DNA from: Allomyces macrogynus ATCC 38327
Lineage: Eukaryota; Blastocladiomycota; Blastocladiomycetes; Blastocladiales; Blastocladiaceae
Length of the DNA stretch: 53,015 nt
NCBI GenBank assembly: GCA_000151295.1
Contig: GG745342.1
Span: forward strand, 39,647-92,661
Direction: 5' to 3'
The notes below the pieces were generated by a model. It saw nothing but the letters and a program-made list of their open reading frames with translations, did no database searches and was not told the DNA's origin. Shown piece by piece: positions 43,565-53,015 of the stretch. Numbering within the stretch: position 1 is the stretch's first letter; the number at the start of each line of letters is the position of its first letter. A program made the position numbers and the translations under genes.

Positions 43565-44599
43565 ATGCCCACGTTCCAGTACCAGTACCGCGCCCCACGC
43601 GACGGCGCGACCCGGACGATTCCCGACGTGGCCCTGCACGCATTCACGCTCGCCGAACTGAAGGAGCTCATCGAGAACGACCCGGCGGTGCGCGCGTATA
43701 TCGCGCAAGTGCTGGCCGACTTTACGCAGGGCCATGGCCGGCACCGCGAGGAATCGTATGAGGCCGCGAACGCCGAGGAGGACAAGGACAATGTGGACGC
43801 GACGCCGGCCGTGCCGTTCCGCACCAAGAACGGGAAGGGCAAGGCCGTGGCGACGGCGACAACAGGGGTGGAGGACGCGTCGGGATCGAGCTCGTCGTCG
43901 TCGACGACGACGGCGACGCACCACGGGAGCGATGCGCGTGCTGCTGCCTCAAGCGCGTCGGCCGACGCGGCCAAGGCTCGTGCACAGCCGTCGGCGTCGG
44001 CGGTGCGCAGCAACGTGTTCCAGCAACGTGCCGCGTCGCGCCCCGCGGTCATTCCGCAGGCGTCGTCGAGCCGCATGGCCGGGCGCGCATCGACGGTGCC
44101 GTCAGGTCTGGTCAAGCCCAACGCCATGTGGACCAAGGCCGAATGCCAAGACATCTTGCAGTACATTGGCCCCGCAGCCGTGCACACGGACGGCAACGAC
44201 GGCGCCCACCTTCCCTGGCACATCCCGCAGGAAATCGCGTCCTTTATCGACGACGTGCGCACGTGCGTCGATTCGTGGCCGTCCTACACGAAAAAATCGC
44301 TTTACTGCGTCGAGTATCACGGCGGGACCTGGTTTGTCGCTGCCGGGTTCATGGCCTACTTGCACCGCACCAAGCATGGCTGGAACCACGACGGCTATGT
44401 GGTCGTGCGCAAGGAGATTCAAGGGCAGTTGCTCGCGGCGATGAAGGCCGGTAAGTTGCATGGGATTCGGGTGTGGGACGATAAGCTCGCGCCGGGGAAT
44501 GATGCGGGGAAGGGTGGGAACAATGGCGGGCCCGGGACGTGGTTTGTGCGGCCGGATGTGTATTGGGCGCGGTTTGCTCATGCGCTTAGCGCCGTGTAA
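43565..44599 (+). CDS. Conserved-looking hypothetical protein, 344 aa, single exon
   Basis: Not recognised. Residues 1-58 look ordered (MPTFQYQYRAPRDGATRTI, then HAFTLAELKELIENDP, likely helical). Residues about 60-180 are Ser/Thr/Ala-rich and disordered. Residues about 188-344 form a Trp/Tyr/His-rich domain: MWTKAECQDILQYIGP, SWPSYTKKSLYCVEYHGG, TWFVAAGFMAYLHRTKHG and WFVRPDVYWARFAHAL. No signal peptide or membrane segment. Codon bias matches the neighbours, a TATA box lies upstream, and no intron is needed. The compact C-terminal domain suggests a binding module; I do not assign a function. Confidence 0.7.
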   Translation: MPTFQYQYRAPRDGATRTIPDVALHAFTLAELKELIENDPAVRAYIAQVLADFTQGHGRHREESYEAANAEEDKDNVDATPAVPFRTKNGKGKAVATATTGVEDASGSSSSSSTTTATHHGSDARAAASSASADAAKARAQPSASAVRSNVFQQRAASRPAVIPQASSSRMAGRASTVPSGLVKPNAMWTKAECQDILQYIGPAAVHTDGNDGAHLPWHIPQEIASFIDDVRTCVDSWPSYTKKSLYCVEYHGGTWFVAAGFMAYLHRTKHGWNHDGYVVVRKEIQGQLLAAMKAGKLHGIRVWDDKLAPGNDAGKGGNNGGPGTWFVRPDVYWARFAHALSAV

Positions 44600-45292
44600 A
44601 AGTGACTGAGGATACGTCGAGAGCCACCGTGTTGGCGCGGGCTGGCTTTGGATCAGGAGGGAATGAGGTTGGAATTTTGATGGTGGCCGCGGCGCGAATG
44701 GAGAGGCGGATGCAAGATGGGAATCAAAGGTTGTTGTGATGGTTGTTCAGACATTTCAGACATTTCATACATTTCTATGCATGTTTTAGGTTGCGTTCGT
44801 TTCTTGCAAAAGCTTCAACCCACTTCTCTCGCTCGAGTTATTGGTCACCGGCGCCGATGTTGGCACAATCGTGCGCGGCTTGGTCGCTGGCGGGAACGTC
44901 GACTATCTTTAGCCAACCAACCGAAGCGACAAGAGCACGACAAGTCAGGCAGGAACATGCGGAAGTGATGAAGGGTGCATACAGATAAATCAACATGGAA
45001 CACTGGAACTAAATACAAGACCAAGCATACAAAGACAGGAACGGGGGAACAGGAACAGGAAGGGCACGAATCAAGAGCGCGCCAGCAAAACGGTATTGAG
45101 GGGGTGCGGAAGAGACAAACGCGAACAGAGCACATGTTTTTTTTTTCGGCCGCAAGTGAGCTAGCGAGATAGAACGCGACGGGGATGAAGGGACAAAAAT
45201 GGGTTTTCCAAAACAAACGAGAGCACACCGGTCGAGCAAAAAAACAACCCGCAAAAGAGACACAAACGACGACAACGGCGACAAGCACACAG
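44600..45292. other. Convergent intergenic region (hypothetical / chitin synthase 3' ends)
   Basis: AT-richer than the genes. It contains a short tandem word (TTCAGACATTTCAGACATTT near 44750) and several AT-rich stretches that could serve 3'-end formation for either gene. No supported ORF. Confidence 0.45.
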
Positions 45293-48200
45293 CTACGGCA
45301 GCTCGTACTGCGCCGGCGGCAGTTGCGGCGGCAACGCGGCGGGCATCGCCGGCGGCATCGCCATGCCATCGAAATCGGTCGCGACACCACCGCGCAACAG
45401 CGTGTTGGGCACGCCGTAGTACTGCGACCGCTGCGTCTGCTGCTGCTGCTGCTGCGCCTGCTGCTGAGCTTGCTGCGCGGCATGCGCGGCCTGCGCGATC
45501 GCGCGCTTGCGAATCTGCTCCCACTCGTGGTACCGCTTCATGACAATCTGGCTCGAATCAAACTCGCCCTCGGCGCCGCCGTGCGCGTCCTTGCCCGAGG
45601 CGCCGGCGACGACACGCGTCGCGCCCCACGAGAAATCGTCAAAGTGCCAGAACGCGTAGGCCGGCAGGACAAAGTTCCAGATGGGCAGCGCAATCAGGTA
45701 GATGAGCATCCAGAAGATGTACTCGACTTCGCGCGTCGTGATCAGGATCAGCAACCCGGGCAGGCCGAGAATCGCGGCGAGCAGGAGCAGCGGGATGACC
45801 GGCACGGGCGTCGTGAAGAACGAGATGACGACGAGGTAGAGCGTGAACGTGATGGCGGCCGGCAGGACGACGGTGCCGACGAGTTCCATGGCAATGACAA
45901 ACTGCATCGAGATACAGAAGGTGCCGCACAGGTCGCGCACGAGCACGAGTTCCATCAGGTTATGAATCGTCGAGTTGATCCACCGCCGCCGCTGCGAGAG
46001 CAGGACCTTGAATTCGTCGGGCACAAACGTCTGGCACGTGGCCTGCGGCACAAAGACCATCTTGCGCTTCGGGAACGACCGCATCATGAGTGTCGTCAGG
46101 TACCGATCCTCGCCGAGCAGCAGCAGGTTCTTCTTGTGCAGCGTGTCGACCACGTTCTCCGAGTACTCTTCGACCACGTCCGGGTTGGCCAGCACGGGCA
46201 CCCAGTGGCCGCCGCGCCGGTCGGCGGGGATGTTGGGGTCGGCCGTCATGCGCTTGGGCGTTTTGATCCGGTACGCGCAGAAGCACCCGGGCAAGCAGGT
46301 CACGCCGCCAAACACGGATTCGAAGCCCTATATCACGCAGTGAGAAGGGAGAGTCAGTTTTTCCGTTCAAAACCAAGTCATGCCGAGACACGAGACCGCA
46401 ACCAGAGCGTACCTTGGCGAGATGGTGCGAAATGTAGTACTCGAACACCTGGATCATCGTGACCCACGACCCCCACTTGTTGTCAATCTGCGTCTCGCCG
46501 CAAAGCCCCATGACCGACGGGTCGCGCGCAAAGCACGCGACCATGCGCTGAATGCAATCGGGTGAGACCTTGGTGTCGGCATCGACCATGGTCACCGTCT
46601 CGTAATTGTCAGGCGTGACTTTCGTGATGCGGTGAATCTTCTGGTACAGGTCGTACTCAAGCGGCGTCATGCGCTCATCAAACATGACCTTTTGCAAGAA
46701 CGACATGAGCACGACCTGCGAGTCGCGCTTGCCACGGTTGCCAGGCTTAGCGCCGCCCTGTTCGTCCGGCGTGCCGCACTTGACCACACAGACCATTGGC
46801 ACGCGCCGGCCCTCGTAGACGTAGTAGCCCGCATGCACCTTGGCCATGTTGTGCCGCTTGGCGCCCTCGGCAATCGCAACGTACGAGTAGGGCTTGGCGT
46901 CGGCCGGGAAAGCCGGGTCCTTTTCCATCATGTTCACGATAATGTCGGGCGTTGACATGGACTCGCCGGCACCCGTGATGATCCCGTCGGCGATCACGAA
47001 CAGCAGCTTGTGCGAGTCGAGGTACTCTGTGGCGGCCAGCGAATCGAGCGTCGTGCGAATCCCGGCCTCGCCCTCCGAGTAACACGTCACGAGCAAAATC
47101 ATGTGCATCGCCTCCTCGGCATTGAAGTCCGGGTCCGGGATCTCGGCGAGCACCGAGTCCGGGTCGGCCATGAACGGCGAGTCCGGCGGCATCATTGACG
47201 GCATGTTGGGCATGACCGAGTAGCCCGGCAACGTCGTTGCCGACGACGACTCGGAGCTCGCGCGGCGCGTGCCCGATGCGTTGTCGACGAGCGAAAAGGA
47301 CTGCGCGAGCGGCGTGCCCTGTGCGGTCAAGACCGACATCGACGACGACTTGATTGACTGCGCGTACGCGTGCGCGGCCAGCTTTTCGCGCCGCATCGAC
47401 GCGAACCGCATGCGAATGTACTCGTTCTTCTCGTCGGGCGACAGCTTGCGGCCGAGCTTGGGCGCGAGGAACCACCGGAACAACGCGGCCATGATGAACC
47501 GCGACATGATCAGGCCGAGAATCACGACGAGCGAGACAATCAGCATGACGTCCGAGGCGATGCACCCGACCGTGGCAACATCGAGCGCGCCAATGCGCGC
47601 GACCTTGGCGAGACACGTGGCGGCGTCGCGCAATGTCGCGTTCGAGACGAGGTAATACGACGCGTCCTTGTTGAGCACGCGCTGCATGAGCACCTGCATA
47701 TCGATGCCGTTGACGTTACTCCAGTCCTCGATCTTTTTGTTGAGCAGGAGCAGCCGGTTCAAATCGACGACGTCGCCGTTGAAAGCGAAGTACTTGTTGC
47801 GCGGGTCGTGCAGGGCGTCCCAGGTGATGTACAAGTCGCGGCGCAGATGGTTGGCCGAAAAGACGTGCACAGTATCGGCAATCACCGCGGGCGGGCCGTG
47901 GCAGTGCGACTTGTCATACTCGCCGCCAAACAGGTCCTTCATGTCGGCGCCTGGCACCGTGCACGGGAACAGGTAGTCCTCGGGCGCGATCTTCTGGTGG
48001 CCGAACAACGCCTTGCACTCGGGCACCGCGCCGTACGCCGGCTGGAACAGCAGCGACACGTCGCGCGACGCCAAGTCTTGCCCGCGCGCGAGGAACTTGT
48101 CAAAGGCCAGCGCCGGGCGGCCGCCGTACGCGTGCGAGAACGTCGACACGTCGAGAGCAATCCCGTTCATCGCGACGAACCCGGTCTCGACCGAATCTGC

Positions 48201-49291
48201 ATTCATGCGCGTTGGCTGCGGGACGCAGAGCACGGCGTTGAACCCAAACGTGAGGAACGCGACGATCGCCATGAACATGACGGAAATGGAGCAGAGCGCC
48301 ATCTTCTCGCGCCAGGCCAGCTGAATCTCCGCGTCGTGCATGCCCGCCATTTCGAGCGCGGCCGACGGGATGTAGAACGTGATGATGCGCGCAAACAGGA
48401 CCCATACTTGGCGGCACCGCGTCTGCGGCTTTTCGAAATTGCCGCGCGGCAGTGTCATGGGGCCGCGCGATATGTACATGGGCCCGTCGCCGCCGCCGGG
48501 ATTACCGCGCGCGCGGCCCGTGGTGGCCGACGTGTCGAAGAGCACTTGGTGGTGGTGGCTGTTGCGCCGTGGCGCTCGGTCGCGCCGGACGAGCGACTTT
48601 TTGCGGCCAAACGTCGTGCGGCCCGAGGCGTTCGCGCCGGCCTCGGCTTGGCGCGGGTTACCCGGGCTGGTGGGCGATGCCGACGACGAGGAGGCGCCGC
48701 CGAGACCTGGAGGATCAGGAACGTTGAACAAGTCAGAGTGAGCAGGACGTTCAAAGTGCTGATCGCGTCTGAGAAATAAAAAGGAGAAGGAAAATAGGTA
48801 CCCATGGCGCGCGACAAGGACTTCCACGCAGATCCACCGCTGCCGCGACTCTGCCGCTGGTTCTGCGGCGACTGCGGTGACAAGTGCGGCGGGATCGCGT
48901 GCGGGCTGCCGAGCAGCGGCGTGCCAGGCTTATCGAGCGGCGCGACGACGCCGTTCCCGGCGCCGTTCGATTTCGGGTGGACAAGGTACCGCTGCGGTGC
49001 CGGATGGTGCATGGCGTGCGGCGACGTGTGCATGGCCATGGGCGGCGGCGACGCGTAGGGGTTGCTGTTGCCGGGCGGATTGGAAATGGGCGGCGCGTAC
49101 ATGTTGTTGGCACTGCCGGAATCAAAGGTCGCGAGCGGTACGCGCTCGTCGGGCCGCGCTTGCGATGGTGGTGGGGCCGTCGGCGAGGATCGCAGAGGTG
49201 GTGGTGCGTCAGACCAGACGTTGTGCGCGGGCTCGCCGTACCCGTCGGCGTAGCCGTCGCCGGCGGTCGGCGGCAGCGGGCGCGACGGCAT
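45293..49291 (-). CDS. Chitin synthase, division 2 (class IV-like), 3 exons
   Basis: Exons 49291-48802, 48706-46413, 46327-45293; 1272 residues. It polymerises UDP-GlcNAc into chitin at the plasma membrane. Residues 1-220 are a Pro/Ser-rich cytosolic tail. Membrane segments near 270 and 290 ([17 protein letters not shown]) are followed by a long luminal region and a segment at about 515-540 ([16 protein letters not shown]). The GT2 catalytic core is intact: [65 protein letters not shown] and [13 protein letters not shown] (about 1039-1051). C-terminal membrane helices follow, and a Gln-rich tail. There is no myosin head, and I see no cytochrome b5-like domain, which separates it from class V. 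Intron 2 falls between HHLAK and GFESVFGG. The start is in CTCACCATGCC context. Confidence 0.93.
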
Positions 49292-49318
49292 GGTGAGGAA
49301 GGAGGAAGAGGGCTGGTG

Positions 49319-49359
49319 GAGAGGAGGAGGAGGAGGAGGAGGAGGAGGAGGAGGAGAGA
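49319..49359. repeat. (GAG)n tract in the chitin synthase leader
   Basis: About 41 nt of GGA/GAG repeats, CT-rich on the transcribed strand, immediately upstream of the chitin synthase start codon. Probably part of the 5' leader or a promoter pyrimidine tract. Confidence 0.85.
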
Positions 49360-49639
49360 GCGCGCGTCGTGAGCAAACCAGACTCCACCCGAGCGAGCGA
49401 GTGCGCGCCCCACGCCCGTCCCGTTCGACGGCGGCGCGGGCGCGGTCCGCTGTTCGGCGGCGCGGCATGGTCGCCGGCACGGGCAGGTGGGCGGGCCAGC
49501 GCGTCCGGGCGCAGCGATGCGATGCAGGAGCACGGTGCTGCCTCGCAATTCCATGCAGCAAGCGGTGCGGTGAGCCGCTGCTGCGCGCCGAACCGCAACA
49601 GAGTTGGCCACGCCCGCAACGTTGCGTCGCTGCAGCTCT

Positions 49640-50303
49640 GCTGCTGCCATGAGCGATCACAAAGCCCATCTTCTACCGCACCGGCCACTGCGACCACCGC
49701 GGCCACGGCCGCCGCGTCCACCGCGTCCACAGCGCGCACCGCGGGCATGCTGCTGGGAAACCACACAAACGTACCGAGCAAGGCGGCGCGATGTGCGCAC
49801 GCAGTATCGAGCGAGCTCACCGCAAAGTACGAGCAATGTGCGCTGGGCAGGACGGCCGCAAACTCGGCCGTGAAGGCGCTGCTCAGCGTCGGGGTAGCAA
49901 CCTCGGTCGGTGCTCGTAGTCGTCCACCGCAGGGGTGCACAGTCGTACTCGTGATCACGGCGCAGACAGTGTCGATACGGAGTCGCCGTGTGCTGCTCGC
50001 GAACAGCAGCAAACTTGACTTGGTGCTTGCGACTGGCGCGCTGCAGGAGCGAGCAGTGAATCGTCGGGTGAGGGTGGTCGCGCCGATCACAGCCGCGGTT
50101 GCAAAGAGAGCGTCGTTCGTCGTCGAATGCTGGTTGGCGGGCGGGGAGCTCAAGGGACCGCGCGCGCAGCGTCGTCGTCGTCGTCGTCGTTGTCGTTGAT
50201 GGCGAGGGGGATGGAGAGGAGAGAGAACGGGGGAGCGGCTGATAGTTGACGGCGACGACGGATTGAGGGCGCGCAGCACGTCAACGTACGGCGTCCAGGC
50301 CAT
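49640..50303 (-). other. Uncertain coding-like stretch (strand ambiguous)
   Basis: A minus-strand frame from an ATG at 50303 includes ATAAVIGATTLTRRF, DTVCAVITSTTVHPCGG and AEFAAVLPSAHCSYFAV with fairly normal codon use. The plus strand is also open across the same DNA. No family recognised, no clear stop before the chitin synthase leader without splicing. Could be an unassembled gene or chance. Confidence 0.2.
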
Positions 50304-51147
50304 TGGCGATCCCTTTCTGGTGCCAAAACGTCGTCGGGCGGCCAGCGGCGCACCGCGTGCCGCGACTGTCGGCTCGTCGTGAGCCGTGGCGAGGGCCAGC
50401 CAGCCCCGCCCGCGCCGCGCGGGCGGTGGAAGGCGGGGCCGGCGCAAGGTTTACCGTTGACCAGGACGAAGGACCAGAACTCTGCTCCAGGGCGTCCTTG
50501 CCCATGCTTCTGCATTGGTCCCCGCCAGTCCCCACCGCCCAAGGGCCCAATCTTGGCCACGCCCATCCCGCGCGCCGCCAGACAGGGAACCGCCACAGGA
50601 TGAGATGGCCGACGTGCTCCACGACAGGTCATCGTGTGTCGTCCATCGTCCAACGGTCTGCCAGTTGCCACCGGCTCGTCCGAAAGTTGTGTTGCGAGGA
50701 AATGACCGGTCGACAAGCGACGACGACGCGAAACCAAATTAACATTTCGACAAGGTTGGCGCAAGGTTGTCCGTGCGTTCGCAGTCTCGCGCGCCGCATC
50801 AACGACGAGATTTGTCCATGTCGAAAGAGGGATGGAAAAGGACGACGAGAGACGAAATGGTTGCGGCCCTTTGCATCGGGGCGATCCGCTTGGGCAAGCG
50901 TCGCGCGGTGAGGGTGAGGACGACGTGCGGGCAGCGGCGTGACAGGCTGCCAATCGCGACGGCGCATGCGGCGTGATTTCGAAAGAGGGTGGCCGCGTCC
51001 CTGACGATGGCACGGGGGCGGTTGCGGTGGCTAGGACGGTCGTCGTGACGAGCGTGATGTTAATGAATAGCGAGCACGCGACACACGACGCGCACCCCTC
51101 CGGCCAACCTGCATCAAACAGCAGCACGCTGCACGGCATTCCAAGCG
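50304..51147. other. Gene-poor stretch
   Basis: Open frames on both strands are Arg/Pro/Ala rich and not supported. No promoter element or RNA gene seen. Confidence 0.4.
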
Positions 51148-52173
51148 ATGAGGGCTCGAGCAAGGACAGGCACGGGCCGCAACCGAGTCGATCGCGACGA
51201 CGACGACGACGATGGCGACTGCAACGACGAGTTCGAGTCATTGCCCGCCGTGGGCGCGGCCGTCGCGGAACGCGTCCGCGAGTTACGCGCTGCTGGACGC
51301 GACAGCGACGCGGCCAGTCTGCGACGCGCGATGCAAGCGCGGGCGGCGCCAGAACGGCCACGACCGTGCACACGGCGCGTCTGCTCGAGGCCGTGCACGC
51401 CATGGTGCTCAGCTCGGCGATCTCGTGCGCCAGGCCAGCAAGGACAACGACAGTGGGATGCGATGCGGTCGTTGCCGCCGACCGACAACGACTGGTGCGC
51501 GTGGTGCACGGCAGCAAGTACTCCTGCCAAGAGTGGACGGCGTGGATGCCGCACCCGTCGTCAATGTGGATCGTGCCGTGGCGAGTCTCGGGCGCGACCG
51601 GCTGCCGCTGACCGACGCAGATGGATGTCGATGATTGACGCCGTGCTTGTCATGCCGCGCATCGACTTGGTCGAGGACCGCGAGGGAGTGCAAGTCGCGG
51701 CCAACACGACGACCGCGGTGCCGGCGGTCACTGCCGTCGCCGATACCTGGCGCCAGTTGGCGGCAATCTCGACGGCGCCCATGACCACCGCGCAGCTCTC
51801 TCATCTCGCGCGCCAGTGTTCCAGTGCCGACGTGCTCGTTCCCGTGCACGTCCGCGCGTCCACCGCGGTCGCGGTCCTCCCGTCGCTCCGCGCGCGTGCA
51901 AACCAGCTGGACCCGTTCGCCCCGCCGCTCGCCGCGCTCGTTCTCGCGTGGTCGCTCGTCCCGCTCGCGCCGTTCCCGGACCCGGCCGACGTGTTTCTCG
52001 CGACCATCTCCTCGACGGCCTCGTTCCCCGTCCTGGCCACCCTTCGTGGCGCGGAACGGGGCGGTGATGGGTGGGCATCCCGCGTGCATGAACAGGCCGG
52101 TTTTGAAGAGACGTTGAAAGACCAAGTTGATCGTGGCCCGCCTTGCTTGCTTGCCTTGCTTGCGGTTCAATGA
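51148..52173 (+). CDS. Uncertain ORF, possibly decayed gene (341 codons)
   Basis: The C-terminal half reads like protein (IDAVLVMPRIDLVEDREGVQ, SSADVLVPVHVRASTAVAVL, ALVLAWSLVPLAPFPDPADV), as does a piece near the start (GAAVAERVRELRAAG). The middle is Arg/Cys-rich and looks out of frame, while another frame there is better (LVRVVHGSKYSCQEW). That pattern suggests frameshifts or missed introns. No family recognised. Confidence 0.25.
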   Translation: MRARARTGTGRNRVDRDDDDDDGDCNDEFESLPAVGAAVAERVRELRAAGRDSDAASLRRAMQARAAPERPRPCTRRVCSRPCTPWCSARRSRAPGQQGQRQWDAMRSLPPTDNDWCAWCTAASTPAKSGRRGCRTRRQCGSCRGESRARPAAADRRRWMSMIDAVLVMPRIDLVEDREGVQVAANTTTAVPAVTAVADTWRQLAAISTAPMTTAQLSHLARQCSSADVLVPVHVRASTAVAVLPSLRARANQLDPFAPPLAALVLAWSLVPLAPFPDPADVFLATISSTASFPVLATLRGAERGGDGWASRVHEQAGFEETLKDQVDRGPPCLLALLAVQ

Positions 52174-52213
52174 GCGATGCTGAACGATGCTGTGCTGGCA
52201 CACGCCGCACGGC

Positions 52214-53015
52214 CCCGCCTCATCCAAGTTTCCTTGGCAGTTGGAGCAAAGAACAACCAAGCAGCGGCCCTTGATGTTCTCTTTGCTCTCTCTCTCTCCT
52301 TTGCTCTCTCTCCTTTGCTCCCACCACGACCACCACGACCACCACGACCACCACGACCACCGCGCTGTTGTTCATCGCAGCCGCCGTCGCAAAGATTACC
52401 ACGTGCTGCTGCATTTGCACCTTTGCACCGCTCGCTCGGCCAACCGCGATCCGACCCGTCAATCAACCTGCATCGACCATGCTCAGGACCTCGACCACGA
52501 CGCTCGCGCGCGCCATGGCCGCGCTGCGCATCGCGCCCGCCGTCGTGCGCCCGACGGCCGCGCGCGTGCTCGCCGTGACGCCGCGCTTCTGTACGCTCAC
52601 GCGCCAAGAAGGACCCTTGCTCGCGATTCGACTGCGATCGACTCACTTGCCACGCGCGATGCAATGTCGATGCGAAATTATAGACCAGACGACGCCGGCC
52701 GTGCACGCTGCCGCCACCGGCGCGGGCAGTGAGGAGGTCCCGGAGCCGCCCAAGCGGCCGCCGGTCCGTCATTGAGCAGTCTTTTCTGGGCGGGGTGCTG
52801 CTGCTGGGTTCCTGGCTGACCGGGAAATGGCCATTCGACTCCACCCGATAGAACTCGTTTGCGCTCTTTACCGCAGACATGTCGGCCAAGCGGCCTGCCG
52901 ACGTGAGGCCGCGCGACTGGTTCAAGCAGCTCAAGCCCATGTGGGACGCGCTGTCCGAGTCTGGTGCGTTCTCCTTTGCTGTGCGCGGACGGCCAGACGG
53001 CACGCTCACGCTATC
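52214..53015. repeat. Right arm of the inverted duplication (reaches the window end)
   Basis: Reverse complement of 27198-27999, collinear and identical wherever compared, including introns and the 9-bp minisatellite (52326-52361). It extends beyond the window, so its true length is unknown. Confidence 0.95.
52479..53015 (+). CDS. Second copy of the mitochondrial HMG-box gene, 5' part only (runs off the window)
   Basis: Exons 52479-52590, 52684-52763 and 52852 to the window end correspond base for base to exons 1-3 of the gene at 26683-27734. It encodes the same presequence and most of HMG box 1. Whether box 2 is present cannot be seen. Identity in introns argues for a very recent duplication, conversion or an assembly artefact. 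The right copy lacks the sequence upstream of 27999, including the TATA-like element at 28180. Confidence 0.85.

Noticed and set aside
45185..46462. 425-codon plus-strand frame
   Set aside because: Antisense to chitin synthase exon 3, no domain of its own.
47370..48779. 469-codon plus-strand frame
   Set aside because: Lies entirely antisense to chitin synthase exon 2; composition is Arg/Val/His-rich shadow of that gene.

Overview
The window looks like nuclear DNA of a zoosporic, chitin-walled fungus, most likely Blastocladiomycota (Allomyces/Catenaria-like) or a related chytrid. The basis is high GC, short GT-AG introns in almost every gene, a chitin synthase and a chitin deacetylase (fungal wall), and an NME7-type flagellar protein beside a cyclic-nucleotide-gated channel-like gene (zoospore biology). 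Species assignment is inference; no rRNA, tRNA or CRISPR was seen. All gene models were spliced by hand, and each junction was checked for reading-frame continuity.

Layout. 1-14.1 kb is gene-poor: a degenerate repeat array (0.65-2.45 kb), an AT-rich low-complexity block (2.6-2.96 kb), then about 9 kb of GC-rich sequence carrying diverged copies of short coding-like segments but no gene I can defend. 14.1-18.3 kb (+) is an eight-exon Ras guanine-nucleotide exchange factor. 18.95-20.35 kb (-) is a secreted chitin deacetylase with a chitin-binding domain. 21.1-23.9 kb (+) holds three decaying tandem copies of a RecA/RAD51-paralog-like ATPase. 24.06-26.24 kb (-) is a major facilitator transporter. 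26.68-27.73 kb (-) is a probable mitochondrial two-HMG-box protein.

28.2-33.8 kb (-) is a very large CHD3/Mit1-like chromatin remodeller. 34.0-36.0 kb (-) is a low-complexity, possibly SANT-like nuclear protein. 36.36-37.66 kb (+) is the TFIIA large subunit. 38.0-40.9 kb (-) is a cyclic-nucleotide-gated channel homologue with an abnormal selectivity filter. 41.27-42.59 kb (+) is NME7. 43.57-44.60 kb (+) is an unknown protein. 45.3-49.3 kb (-) is a division 2 (class IV-like) chitin synthase. 49.3-52.2 kb is gene-poor.

The last 802 bases (52214-53015) are an inverted copy of 27198-27999 and carry the 5' part of a second HMG-box gene that runs off the window, so a 24.2-kb block is flanked by inverted repeats. 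Functionally the chitin synthase and deacetylase belong to wall building; the NME7 and channel genes, transcribed divergently from a 389-bp gap, fit flagellum and zoospore signalling; the remodeller, TFIIA and SANT-like genes form a transcription/chromatin cluster.
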